Source: Thereva unica
Lineage: Eukaryota; Arthropoda; Insecta; Diptera; Therevidae
Direction of reading: 5' to 3'
DNA: 64,000 nt
NCBI GenBank assembly: GCA_949987705.1
Contig: OX465282.1
Span: forward strand, 61,625,922 to 61,689,921
The notes beneath the pieces were generated by a model that was not told the origin of the DNA, did not search any database, and worked only from the letters and a program-made list of their open reading frames with translations. The number at the start of each line of letters is the position of its first letter. The stretch's first letter is position 1. The position numbers and the translations under genes are program-made. Of the stretch, positions 40,330 to 50,505 are shown piece after piece.

Positions 40330-40422
40330 TTTTCATTTTTTTCTCTTATAAAGAAAATTATATACACAAATATATAAAAGTGGTGGATAAACGAAGGAAA
40401 CGGGCCATAACATGGACCCTCG
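40330..40422 (+). other. 5' leader and start of a LINE ORF1, interrupted by a hAT element
   Basis: The ATG at 40412 begins a frame that resumes at about 50506 after the hAT element; the junction CCCTCG / CTCGCCC is consistent on both sides. It therefore belongs with the ORF1 pseudogene at 50506-51425. Confidence 0.6.
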
Positions 40423-41459
40423 CAGTGTTGTCATATTGGGCGCTTTTCCGCCGATTGGGCTATCTTTTTTATAATTTGGCGTTTTCAAATTATATAAAAA
40501 GCGCCTCCGCCCAATTGGGCTTAATTTTGTATTACAAGCGCGCGCCCAAAAACGAAACATAAAAAGAAATATTAAGAAACAGAAAAATAAATTTAAAAAA
40601 AAAATAAATAAAATTGAAATCCTGAACGTACTCATTACGTTCAACTTTATTCAATTCTAGTACTTTTTTTCTATGTCAGTTTATGACAACGAGCGCGACC
40701 CAAACTAGATACTTTTGATACTTTGGTGGGACTGAGTCATTCAAGTTCGCGCACGTCCTAAATTGTAAAGAGTTCAATTTGGCATAGCATTTATATATTT
40801 AATGTGAAGACTTAAGAGTAAATAATTGAAATGGGTAAGTGGGCAAAGTACGAGAAAAAGTACCGAAAGGAATGGGAGGAAATCCCGGAATTTAAAGGTT
40901 AGACATGTACAAATTCTTTCTATAACATTTGTTTTCAAACAAATTTGTTTTAAATTTGAAATAGGGTGGTTAGAAAGAAGTGAAGGACATGGGGACACAC
41001 ATGCCTTTTGCAAATTATGCAATTCTGACACAAGAGCGCACAAGACAGATATAGGGAGACATGCAGTAACAAGACAACATAGATTAATTTTGGCAAAAAT
41101 TAATTAAAAAAAAACTATGAGAGATTTTGGTACCAAAATTTGTTTTTATATTCCTAAATTATTTAGTATTTACAAAATTTGATTTTGTAGGTTTTGTTAA
41201 CACTTTAAGTAAAACGCTTAAAGCAGCAGAATTGAAATTAGCAATTTTTATTGCGTGCCATGCCAGTGTTCAAAGCATTGGTCATTTGGGGGAAGTGGTA
41301 AATTCTATTGTTGCTGCAAATAATACGGGAAAAAATAATATTCGTATTCAGATGCATCGAACAAAATGTATGGCGTTAATAGTGAAAGTGGTCGCTCCAT
41401 CTTATCTTAAAGAACTTGTAAATGACATAAATAATTCCAAATTCTCATTAATAGTAGAG

Positions 41460-41974
41460 GCCCAGAGGGAAAAAGGAGTGCTCCAAGATCCATCTTGGAG
41501 CACTCCAAAAGGAGCATAGAGTGCTCCCGTTGCCATACCCGTTCTATATTCTCTTTAACATTGCATGTCATTGCGAGGGAGCATACGTTTTTATGCTCCC
41601 AAAAACGCGTTGTGGGAGCATTATAAAAAAGCTTTTTAAAAAAGAAATATTCATGGGCGCCTGTGGATATGTGATCCGGTATCGAAAAGCTTTTATTTTG
41701 TTTATCTTTTGCAATTGCCGTTTTCTTTCCAAGCCCGAGAGTGGCTTTACCAATGCAGTCCCCCAACTAAACTCTATCAACTTCCAAAGCTGCTTGTCCT
41801 CCGTATCGAACCAGAGCCGGGCTCTTGAGTTTGCTAATGTCACATTTTATGGGCATGAAGATAATTGCCCGTTTTCTTTTTTCATATAAAATTTATGAAA
41901 ACTCCAAGAAAGCTCCCTTGAGAGTGCTCCAAGTACACTCCCCTGTGCATCGCTCCCAATTTTTCCCACTGGGG
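41460..41974. mobile_element. MITE of unknown family, 515 bp
   Basis: The ends GCCCAGAGGGAAAAA and TTTTTCCCACTGGGG are near-perfect inverted repeats, flanked by GAG on both sides (41457-41459, 41975-41977). Excision with one GAG restores the hAT frame. The interior carries the GGAGTGCTCC word several times. A 91-codon antisense open frame (41568-41843) has no recognised domain. Confidence 0.75.
41475..41506. repeat. Perfect 32-bp hairpin inside the MITE
   Basis: GGAGTGCTCCAAGAT, loop CC, then ATCTTGGAGCACTCC: a 15-bp perfect stem with a 2-nt loop. Confidence 0.9.
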
Positions 41975-42202
41975 GAGTCAACTGATGTTTCCACGGTAAA
42001 GCGGCCCACACACTTTCAGTTTAACTGAGCAGTTTATCACGTGTGACATCATGTCTGAGCGATAAACTGTGTGAACTGTGCAGTTTTGAACCATTTTCAC
42101 TCAGTCTTCAGACCTGAGCTTCCGGACCCTCTTTTGCTCCGATAAACTGTGCAGCTCAGATAGTTTATCGTTCAGTCCTTTCAGTTCTATTCATTCTTTG
42201 TC

Positions 42203-42577
42203 ATGGCAACTTCAAAAAAAAATTCGTTACTTCTTGATTTCATAGAAACCTACCGTTCTCTTCCTGAGCTTTGGGATACTCAATGTTCAGCGTATTCTAA
42301 TCGTGTCAAAAAAGCAGCTGCATACGACAAATTAATAGTGAAACTAAAACTAATAGATGGTAGTGCTACGCGAGACAGCGTTGTCAAAAAGATTAATAAT
42401 TTGAGATCAACATTCAGAAAAGAGCTGAAGAAAGTTAATGATTCAAAAAAGTCGGGAGCTTCAGCTGATGAAATTTACAACCTTTCGCTGTGGTATTTTA
42501 GTGAATTGTTGTTTTTAGTTGACCAAGAAACTCCCGAAACAAGTGACTCTACGCTGGATGAAGGAGATGAAAATTTT
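42203..42577 (+). CDS. MADF-BESS protein of the Harbinger element, exon 1
   Basis: The ATG at 42203 starts a MADF-type DNA-binding domain (FIETYRSLPELWDTQCSAYSNRVKKAAAYDKL ... VKKINNLRSTFRKEL). Exon 1 ends at 42577 with GTAAGT at 42578. In two-gene Harbinger elements such a protein helps the transposase to bind the element ends and enter the nucleus. Exon 2 lies at 47006-47425 and both junctions are phase 0. The intron now holds the LINE at 43100 and the catalytic exon of the transposase on the opposite strand. The joined product would be 264 residues with no visible lesion. Confidence 0.82.
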
Positions 42578-43099
42578 GTAAGTACACATTTATAATTTTT
42601 AACTATTTTTAATAAAATTTAGTGAAGTAAACATGTCATTTTAAAAACAAGTAGTTAAACATAAATAGTTGAATTATTCACATTCTGCAAGAATCGTTGA
42701 TTGCCACTCAACTTTTCCCTCATTGTTGAAGTAGCTGCAGTATGTGTCTCGAACTTGTTTGGCTGAAGATTTAGCGCCCGAAAAACTTCGATTTAGAGGA
42801 GTTAAATCTCTGTCTTGAGTCTTGGCTGAACCAGCTCGGTGTGCGGGCGTGCGCTGCCGTCAGTCACTGAACCTCGCTTCATTAAACGCTCAACAATTAA
42901 AACAAAACAAAAAAAATTAAATTAAATAATAAATAAATAACTAAATTAAAATATTAATAAATTAATAACATCCATAAACCGGCGCATATAAGAAAACAAA
43001 AAAAACATTTTTCCGTGTGTGATCAAGTTGTGCAAATTAGTTTCAGTGTCATCAACAGTATTACAACAATAACAACTGTGATTTTGACGGACTGACTGT

Positions 43100-46000
43100 G
43101 CATGTAAGCTTTTTTTTTCTACTCTTTCCCCACACCCCGCTCTCGGCCTCGTCGGCGTCGTAGCCACTATCGGTTGCTGATGGAATTCTCCTTGCTTTAG
43201 GAGGCATAACACTCCAGCAAGGCGCATTCCGTTTGCCCCGATGACTGCGACGCCGACTTCGCCGACCTCAACTGAGGACTGTAACCTTGCGTTTGCGAAG
43301 CAGCGTTTTTCTATCGCCTTCGCCAACATCCGTGGGCTACAATCGAATTTCGACTCTGTGTCGTGCCATCTATTATCCAATTCACCCCATATCTTCGCGC
43401 TAAGTGAGACCCAAATCTTACCTAATGATGTCTTAGATCATTACCAGGTTTCCGGGTACTCATTAGTGCATAATCTCTCCCCCCATAGGGGAGTCGCCAT
43501 TTATATTAGGAACGACGTAGCTTTTCAGAAGGTGTACAACAGTACATCGCCTGACTTTAACCACCTCGGCCTCAAAATTTTACTTCATAAGCACGTCATT
43601 TTCTTCTGTTTTCTATACAGGAGCCCTAATATAAATAATGAAGCCTCTTCCTTAGCATTTGACGCTATCTCTGAACGTATCTCCGAATTCTTATCCTTAT
43701 ACCCGGAGTGTGAAATCATTGTTGCGGGTGATTTCAACGTTCACAACACAAATTGGCTGAATTATTCAAATGGCACCAGTGTTTCTGGCCGGGATGCCGA
43801 GCTCTTTGCAGAGACTAACAATCTTCATCAATTGGTTAAGTGCCCTACACGAGTTCCTGACGTTGTAGATCAAGGGGCCCATCTCCTTGATCTTTTTCTC
43901 ACCTCCCACCCTACACGGTACTCCATCGAAGTTCATTCACCTCTAGGCAGCTCAGACCACTGCCTGGTCAGCGCAAGCTTCCCATACCAATCATCCGTCT
44001 CAACCATACCAGCTCCTAGAAGAACTGTGTGGCACTATGGGAAAGCCAATTGGTTGGGGCTCATTCGTTTCTTCCAAGCCGCTGACTGGGACCTGTGTTT
44101 TGAGAATCGCGATGCCAACTTTTCCGCTCTCTGCATCTCAAAAATCATATTGGCAGGAATGCGTTTATTCATTCCCCATTCTACCAAATCCATTAGGCCA
44201 AGGCCGCATGGATGGTTTAATCAAGAATGTATGAATGCGATTAAAGCCAAAGAAACCGCCTATAGAGTGTTCAGGCATTCCCTGAGCGAATCATCCCGAA
44301 GTGAGTACATCAGGTTGAGAAATGTCTGCAAAACCACCATCAAGCAGACCAAAGCCTCCTTCGATGACAGGTTAAGAAACAAACTCATTAACACCTCTGC
44401 TGGCAGTAAAAACTTCTGGTCCTTGGTAACCTCCATCAGGAAAAATTTTAACACATCGTCGTCTCCTCCTTTCATTCACGATGGGAAGGTATTAACAGAA
44501 AGCAAATCCAAGGCTGACTTACTCGCATCTCTGTTTGCCTCCAATTCTTCTTTGCCTGATACTGCCGTGCAACCCCACATTGTAGAGGGTTCTCCTCACT
44601 CAATGGGCAGAGTTTTCTTCAGAACTCGTGAAGTGTTCAAGTGTCTCAAGGAGCTCGATCCCAATAAATCCACTGGCCCTGATAAAATTCCCCCTATGGT
44701 TCTTAAAAAATGCGCTTCACCTTTGGCTAAACCTCTGCGCAAACTCTTCGCCCTTTCTTACTTCTCCGGAGTTTTCCCGGACTCCTGGAAACTGGCTCAT
44801 GTTCAGCCTATACCGAAAAAAGGTGATTCCAGCGACCCCTCTAACTACCGCCCAATAGCAATCACTTCTATCCTCTCCAAAATCATGGAGACATTAATAA
44901 ACAGAAGGCTTATGGAATATCTTGAACGCAACCAAATATTGGATGACAAGCAGTACGGCTTTAGATCGAAAAGATCTACTGGCGACCTCCTTGTATGCCT
45001 AACTGAACACCTCTACCGAAACATTCATCGCTTTGGTGAATCCGGCCTGGTCGCTCTCGATATCTCCAAGGCCTTTGATAGAGTATGGCACTCCGCTCTA
45101 TTGAGTAAACTCCATGCTATTGGCATCGACCTTCTTCTAAAGAATTGGATTGAGAGTTTCCTTTCCAACCGCTCAATCAAGGTAGTATTGGACGGCGTTG
45201 AATCTAATCCCCACTCCATCTCTGCAGGCGTTCCCCAGGGCTCTATTCTATCACCAGCTCTCTTCCTAGTTTTTATAAATGACCTGCTCTCAATCCCATC
45301 CAACTCACTTCACAGCTTCGCTGATGACAGTACTTTGCGTTACTCGTATAGCTTTGATAAAGTAAGACAAGCACGGGCCAGACCTTGTCTACTTGATCGT
45401 GAACTTATGTCCACTTCAATCAACAGGGACATAAGATTGATTCTTGATTGGGGCCTCATGAATCAAGTTGAATTCAACGCACAGAAAACAAAATACTGTC
45501 TCTTCTCTATGAAAACGCGCTCCCCAGCCCCTCCCAATAAAGTGGACAGTCTAGAACTGATGGCAGAACCATCCCTCAATATCCTGGGCATAACTTTAAC
45601 TGAAGATCTGCGATGGAGTAATCACATATTCCAAATCGCTAAACAAGCATCACAATGCTTGGGATTCCTTAAAAGATGCAAATTCCTCCTTCCGCCGTCG
45701 GCCAGGGCTATAATATACAAATCCTACATTCGGCCCCGCCTCGAATTCAACTCATATCTCTGGGCAGGGGCACCGAGTACCACCTTAGCGTGGCTGGACA
45801 AGGTGCAGAACCGCGCTCTCCAACTCATTGGCGACGACGTCATTTGCTCCAAAATTGATTCACTAAGTCACCGCAGGAATGTAGCAGCTCTGGTTAAATT
45901 CTACCGCATCTACCATAACGACTGTTCCACCGAAATATATAATCTCCTGCCTTCACGGCGATGTTTTTCCCGCAACACAAGACTTGCCCATTCGGCTCAT

Positions 46001-46299
46001 CCCCACTATCTACAGCCCTTATTTTCGCGCACACACCAGTTTAGTAATTCGTTCTTTTCGAGAACAACTCGACTGTGGAACAACCTTCCACAGTCAGTTT
46101 TCCCAAACTCATATAACACCCAAGAGTTTAAACGCAAGGTTCATTTCCACCTCCTCATGTACCCCCCAGACTCCCTCTAATCTGTTTTATTCTTTCTCTA
46201 TCCTTCGAGCTAAGCTTACTACCAGACACCTGACGTTGACGTGTAAGACATGACGGACTGGTAGTACAAAGGGTGACACCTGAGCTTAGACTTTCACAT

Positions 46300-46326
<27 letters not shown>
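43100..46326 (+). mobile_element. Full-length-looking LINE (jockey/CR1 group)
   Basis: It is flanked by an 8-bp duplication CTGACTGT (43092-43099 and 46327-46334) and ends in an uninterrupted run of 26 A (46300-46325). It has a 141-bp leader, one long ORF and a 120-bp 3' UTR. No separate ORF1 is present. It is inserted in the 3' coding end of the Harbinger transposase. Confidence 0.9.
43241..46180 (+). CDS. LINE endonuclease-reverse transcriptase, intact 979 residues
   Basis: An APE-type endonuclease occupies about residues 18-260 with FANIRGLQSNFD, the catalytic LSETQ Glu, VAGDFNVHN and SSDHCLV. The reverse transcriptase follows (about 470-760): VQPIPKKGDSSDPSNYRPIAITS, LVALDISKAFDRVWH, GVPQGSILSPALFLVFINDL and the catalytic FADDSTL. 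The C-terminus (to LWNNLPQSVFP...FKRKVHFHLL) is of the jockey/CR1-group type, without RNase H. The enzyme nicks target DNA and copies its RNA there. All key motifs are intact, so it could be a source copy if the leader holds a promoter. Confidence 0.93.
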   Translation: MTATPTSPTSTEDCNLAFAKQRFSIAFANIRGLQSNFDSVSCHLLSNSPHIFALSETQILPNDVLDHYQVSGYSLVHNLSPHRGVAIYIRNDVAFQKVYNSTSPDFNHLGLKILLHKHVIFFCFLYRSPNINNEASSLAFDAISERISEFLSLYPECEIIVAGDFNVHNTNWLNYSNGTSVSGRDAELFAETNNLHQLVKCPTRVPDVVDQGAHLLDLFLTSHPTRYSIEVHSPLGSSDHCLVSASFPYQSSVSTIPAPRRTVWHYGKANWLGLIRFFQAADWDLCFENRDANFSALCISKIILAGMRLFIPHSTKSIRPRPHGWFNQECMNAIKAKETAYRVFRHSLSESSRSEYIRLRNVCKTTIKQTKASFDDRLRNKLINTSAGSKNFWSLVTSIRKNFNTSSSPPFIHDGKVLTESKSKADLLASLFASNSSLPDTAVQPHIVEGSPHSMGRVFFRTREVFKCLKELDPNKSTGPDKIPPMVLKKCASPLAKPLRKLFALSYFSGVFPDSWKLAHVQPIPKKGDSSDPSNYRPIAITSILSKIMETLINRRLMEYLERNQILDDKQYGFRSKRSTGDLLVCLTEHLYRNIHRFGESGLVALDISKAFDRVWHSALLSKLHAIGIDLLLKNWIESFLSNRSIKVVLDGVESNPHSISAGVPQGSILSPALFLVFINDLLSIPSNSLHSFADDSTLRYSYSFDKVRQARARPCLLDRELMSTSINRDIRLILDWGLMNQVEFNAQKTKYCLFSMKTRSPAPPNKVDSLELMAEPSLNILGITLTEDLRWSNHIFQIAKQASQCLGFLKRCKFLLPPSARAIIYKSYIRPRLEFNSYLWAGAPSTTLAWLDKVQNRALQLIGDDVICSKIDSLSHRRNVAALVKFYRIYHNDCSTEIYNLLPSRRCFSRNTRLAHSAHPHYLQPLFSRTHQFSNSFFSRTTRLWNNLPQSVFPNSYNTQEFKRKVHFHLLMYPPDSL

Positions 46327-46330
<4 letters not shown>

Positions 46331-46339
46331 CTGTTGATA

Positions 46340-46939
46340 ACCACTGGAGTGTCTTCTTAAAAAGTTGTGCAAGTAACAACATGCTAGAACTACGGTGTTG
46401 ACTTTCTCAGGGGGCAGATTAATGGGTGCTTGAAAAATCATGAATCGTGAATTTAAAATTCCAAAAAAATTTTCCACGACTCTTCTTGCTCTGGAATGTC
46501 GATAGTTGTAAATACGTCTTTCATCATTGAGTGTAGCTAGAGAGTAGGGTTTCATAAAATTATCCTGCAACGCAAATGCCTCGTCCCCAACAAAAACATA
46601 AGGAACAACTTTGTTACTTTTTGGAAGTTTTGAGGGTACTGGGATATTTATTTTACCATTGTCCAGCAGTTCATAAAACGGTGTATTTTTAATCACACCT
46701 CCATCGGATATTCTTCCGTTTGTTCCTACATCAGCAAAAATAACTTCGTAATTCGCATCAACCACAGCCATTAAAACAACACTGAATGTTCCCTTGTAGT
46801 TGAAATACCTAGAACCGCTGTTTGCTGGTTTTCTTATTTGCACGTGTTTTCCATCCACGGCACCAAGGCACTGCGGGTATTGCCATCTCATTTCAAAGTC
46901 ATGAGAAACTTGTTTCCACTCCTCCTCAGTTTTTGGAAA
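46340..46939 (-). pseudogene. Harbinger DDE transposase, catalytic exon
   Basis: It reads leftward from 46939, after a TTTTATTTTAG acceptor. FPKTEEEW leads into QCLGAVDGKHVQI (first Asp), FADVGTNGRISDGGV (second Asp) and RRVVENFFGIL (Glu), completing the DDE_Tnp_4 triad. The C-terminus is cut by the LINE at 46327; the missing end probably continues left of 43100 (about 42950-43099, HNLITHGK...). Its intron (46940-47519) contains exon 2 of the MADF gene in the opposite direction. Confidence 0.85.
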
Positions 46940-47005
46940 CTAAAATAAAAATCAATGAAATATTTAAATTATGAAGTAAAAATTATTTAATTAATGTTTT
47001 TTCAG

Positions 47006-47425
47006 GAGTCGGTGTCGCAAGGTACTTCAGGCGGTACGTTTGCAGCTCCTGCCAAAAGAAGTAAACCAAACTCAGATCTCATCGGGGTTTCGGCACAACA
47101 ACTTATCGCAAAGGCTTCAAAATACCTAGAAACACCAGAAGATGATGAGTGCTTGACTTTAGCAAAGGGATACGCGACTAAATTGAGGAAACTGACAGAA
47201 CAGCAGTTTATGTTCGCTGATAAAGTAATAAATGATGCATTGCTTGATGCTCAAATGGGTCTTTTGACAAGGGGCAGCTATTTAGTACACCCATTACCAG
47301 TCACTCCTCAAGAGTCTCCTGCTTGGACTTTTTCAACATCAACACAATCATCATCCGTAGATAATCAAAATGCAAAAAATGTGTATGAAACCTTTTCATA
47401 TGAACAATTACAACAACCGAAATAA
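47006..47425 (+). CDS. MADF-BESS protein of the Harbinger element, exon 2
   Basis: It begins after a TTTTTTCAG acceptor (47005) in phase 0 with exon 1 and runs to TAA at 47425. A Ser/Lys-rich linker leads to KLRKLTEQQFMFADKVINDALLDAQMG, a BESS-like helical motif used for protein-protein contact in MADF-BESS proteins. It lies wholly within the intron of the antisense transposase. Confidence 0.78.
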   Translation, partial: ESVSQGTSGGTFAAPAKRSKPNSDLIGVSAQQLIAKASKYLETPEDDECLTLAKGYATKLRKLTEQQFMFADKVINDALLDAQMGLLTRGSYLVHPLPVTPQESPAWTFSTSTQSSSVDNQNAKNVYETFSYEQLQQPK

Positions 47426-47663
47426 TTTCATAAATATTTGATTTGATTTGATGATGGTGTATATTACTTTTCTTTTATATTTTGAATAAATATTTGTAAC
47501 AATATGCATTATGTATTTACCTGAATATAATTTTTCAGCACTTTGCGAATCGCTTTACACGTTTCTATTATTATATGCCCAAGGGCTTGAGGTGAAATTC
47601 TCATAGAAAATTTTAGATCTTCGAAACTTCTTCCGGTTGCTAAGAATCGAAGTGTAGCAGTAA

Positions 47664-48547
47664 GGCCCGATTCACAATGAGAGCTTCAAGCCTCAAACTT
47701 CCAGCTTCAAAAATTAGGATTATAGGATTTATGTACAATGATTCACATTCACAGCTTCAAACTTCTAGCTTCAAATGAAGCTGAAGCTCTAGTTAGGAAA
47801 ATTCCTAATTTTGAGGCCTGCAGCGGACCTACCGGAAACGGAAACGAGGCAATGAAACCAGATCTTTTTAAACAGAAAACAAATTACCTGAAATATATTT
47901 TCTTTAAATTAAAATTCTTGTTGGGTTTTTTATTTAAGATCAAAAATATAGTAAAATTTGTTTGTAATCATTATCACTTTGTCGTATGGCAGCCCTTGGG
48001 AAAACCAAATTTTATTACACCAAACAAGAGAGGTATAAATTCCCTTTTACGATATCTATATGTATCATTATATAGTATTGAGGCTTGCATTTCTCTGTGT
48101 TATAAAAACCCTTTGTTATGTTGGTTGTTAGTAATGGCAAGTCTGCACTCTGGGTCGATTGATTTACGATTTGAATATTTCATTAATCTTTCTTTAAGGA
48201 GACTTAACAAAACATCAAAATCATTTACTCCCATTCTTGTCATTTTCCTAAACATTTCTTCATCTGATTCTTTGACCACTTTAAATGTTTTCTTAAAAAA
48301 TCCAAAATTATCTCTTTCCTCGACAGTATTTATTTCACGGGTCCAGCCTCTATCTGGTAAAATGCAGTATAACGCTAACGAATAATAAAAACAACTCATT
48401 AATAAAACACATATATCTTCGTCGTCCATTGTGACTTTGGTTCTGAAGCTTGAAGCTGGTAATGTGAATTAACAAGCTTCAAAAACCAGCTGTCAGCTTC
48501 ATGACGTTTGAGGCTTGACGCTTGAAGCTCTCATTGTGAATCGGGCC
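47664..48547. mobile_element. Mini-Harbinger (884 bp) inside the Harbinger transposase
   Basis: The ends GGCCCGATTCACAATGAGAG and CTCTCATTGTGAATCGGGCC are perfect inverted repeats, extended by AGCTTGAAG-type subterminal repeats. TAA flanks both sides (47661-47663, 48548-48550). The word AGCTTCAA recurs many times in both ends. It differs in sequence from the host Harbinger ends, so it belongs to another subfamily. Confidence 0.9.
48100..48429 (-). pseudogene. Harbinger-type transposase N-terminal remnant in the mini-Harbinger
   Basis: A 109-codon frame begins MDDEDICVLLMSC and contains FKKTFKVVKESDEEMFRKMTRMGVNDFDVLL, the N-terminal region typical of insect Harbinger transposases. The catalytic domain is absent, so this is an internally deleted copy. 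Confidence 0.72.
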
Positions 48548-50505
48548 TAAGCCTGGCTTCAGGTGATATAGGTTCTCTTAATCGGGTACTCTGTTTTTCT
48601 ATTAATGGAGCCACTTTGCTTAACAACAATTGAAATGTGTTTCTATCCATTCGAAGATAATTTTTGTAATCGTCAATTTCTTCTCCTATGTGTAACTCGT
48701 TCAGCAGATTACAATCATTTTGTAAAACACCTCTTTTAAGGAACCATTCTTTACACCAACGTTTCCTTTGCTTCTTTCTTTTACTTGCAGTTTCTGGTTC
48801 AAATAAAATTGAACCAGCAATTACCAAACATACAGCAGCTTTTCGTTTGCTCATTATTAAAGATGTATTTAAACCAACGAAACTGACGAGACTGAGCAAA
48901 AATCCTGTACAACGAACTGACGAACCCACACACTTTCAGTTCAGTTTATTGTACAGTTTTTTACACAGTTCAACTGCGCCGTTAAAACTGAAAGTGTATG
49001 GGCCGCTTAAAATATTTGTGCATCTGTGTGCGATATTATTCCGAGAGTTCGCAGAATATTAAAACAAACTATTTAGGTTTAACAGAAGTAGTTGAGACCA
49101 CAGCAAATGCGTTGCACGAAAAGTTGTTATCTTTTTGGAAAAGATTAATTTAAATAAAAACAATCTGGTAGGTTTAGGCACAGATGGTGCTAATAATTTT
49201 TGCGGAACAAAGCACTCTTTATTTTCCCTATTGAAACGAGATCTCCCTAACTTAGTCTTAATAAAATGTATATGTCACAGTTTAAATCTTTGCGCCTCTA
49301 AAGCTGTAGAATTTTTACCAGCCACTATAGAATTTCTTGTGAAAGAAACGTACAACTGGTTTTCTCACAGTACAGTGCGAAAAGAACAATATAAAATAAT
49401 TTACAATTTAATAAATAAGGGGGTTGATCCCAAACGTTTAATTCAATCTAATGAGACGCGGTGGCTCAGTAGATATCAAGCTATTGATAGAATTTTAAGT
49501 CAATATCTTGAACTTAAAACTCATTTTTCGATATCTAGTTTAAAAGAGAAATGCCATACTGCGAAAATCTTAGCAGAAATGTACACAGATGAAAGAAACT
49601 TGGTTTATCTCACTTCTCTTAAACCAATTCTAAAGGAAATTATAAATTTAAACTTACTATTTCAGTCAAATGATATAGATTTTTCCAAAGCGTTATCTGA
49701 TATAAAAACTACGATTTTATTTCTATTATCAATAGTTATGAAACTGAAGACTTTTCTATTAATAATAACATGATCCCTACATTGGAAGAATTTTGTTTTT
49801 GGGAGGAACCTAGTCAGCATCGTTTTATTGATGATACTGATTTAACTTTAAATGTTGAAAATTCTGTTTTAAACGAATTAAGTCCTAACCAAATATTGGA
49901 AATTAAGGCCAATTTTAAAAAGTTTATTATAATATTAATAAAAGAAATCACTAAAAGATTGCCTAATAATTTAGATACAATGGAAAAAACTCAAAAATTT
50001 TACTCCCTCTGTTTTTCTAAATCATTATAGACCTACTTTTGAAGATCTGCCGTTATCAGAATTATCAGATAATGATATAAATATTATAAAAGTGCAGTGG
50101 GATAAGCTAATATATCACGATTGGAAAAGTAAAGTAGAAAGTATAGATTCAATACTTCGCGTAAAAATACATACATCGGTTAAGGAGATATGTTGCGATA
50201 AATCTAATGTTTTAAATGATGATATGTCTTTGAACTTTAATAGTAATATATATATACATATATGTAATTCAAATGAAAGCTATTTTGAAGAAGAGTCTTA
50301 ACTCAACTGTTAAGTACATATTATGTTATTATTATATTATGTTTATTATTGTTTTATTAAAAGAATTTATTTATTTTTGCTATTTTGTAAAGCTCTGAAA
50401 TAAAACAACTTCTACTTAAAATTTTGATATTTATTTTGGGCGTTTTGGGCTACTTTTTTTCCAAATTTAGGCGTTTTGAAGTTGAAAATATCTGGCATCA
50501 CCTCG

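Larger units (their letters stand above)
47520..48854 (-). pseudogene. Harbinger transposase, N-terminal exon split by a mini-Harbinger
   Basis: It starts at ATG 48854 (MSKRKAAVCLVIAGSILFE). RMDRNTFQLLLSKVAPLIEKQ is a typical HARBI1-like helical N-terminus. It is cut at 48550 by the nested element and resumes at 47660 (TLRFLATGRSFEDLKFSM), ending at a GTAAAT donor just left of 47520. Removing the nested element with one TAA keeps the frame open. Without the insertion this would join the catalytic exon at 46939. Confidence 0.83.
42000..49007. mobile_element. PIF/Harbinger element carrying a nested LINE and a mini-Harbinger
   Basis: The ends AGCGGCCCACACACTTTCAG and CTGAAAGTGTATGGGCCGCT are inverted repeats with one mismatch, flanked by TAA (41997-41999, 49008-49010), the 3-bp TWA target of this superfamily. 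It encodes the expected two proteins: a MADF-BESS (Myb/SANT-like) partner on the plus strand and a DDE transposase on the minus strand. Net of nested insertions it is about 2.9 kb. Confidence 0.92.
40831..50300 (+). pseudogene. hAT transposase with BED-like zinc finger, multi-piece
   Basis: Start ATG 40831 (MGKWAKYEKKYRKEW). A GT-AG intron is likely at 40898-40964, restoring EFKGWLERSEGHGDTHAFCKLCN ... H...H, a BED-like finger. After another gap the catalytic region begins (41195: LSKTLKAAELKLAIFIACHASV). It is cut by the MITE at 41460, resumes at 41975 (STDVSTV), is cut by Harbinger at 42000 and resumes at 49011. Removing both insertions with one copy of each duplication leaves one frame through GLGTDGANNFCGTKHSLFSLL and KCICHSLNLCASKA. 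Later frameshifts are near 49710 and 50010, and the C-terminal dimerisation block is poorly preserved. Confidence 0.78.
40423..50505 (+). mobile_element. hAT element split by a MITE and a PIF/Harbinger element
   Basis: The 5' end CAGTGTTGTCATATTGGGCG is hAT-like. The 3' end is near 50505 (ATATCTGGCATCAC) and is a diverged inverse of it. The expected 8-bp duplication is degraded (GACCCTCG on the left, about TCACCTCG on the right). The transposase coding sequence is collinear across both nested insertions. Net of insertions the element is about 2.5 kb. Confidence 0.78.

Noticed and set aside
46286..46360. Poly-Phe C-terminus (FFFFFFFF) on the Harbinger transposase
   Set aside because: It is the A tail of the nested LINE read on the opposite strand, not part of the protein.
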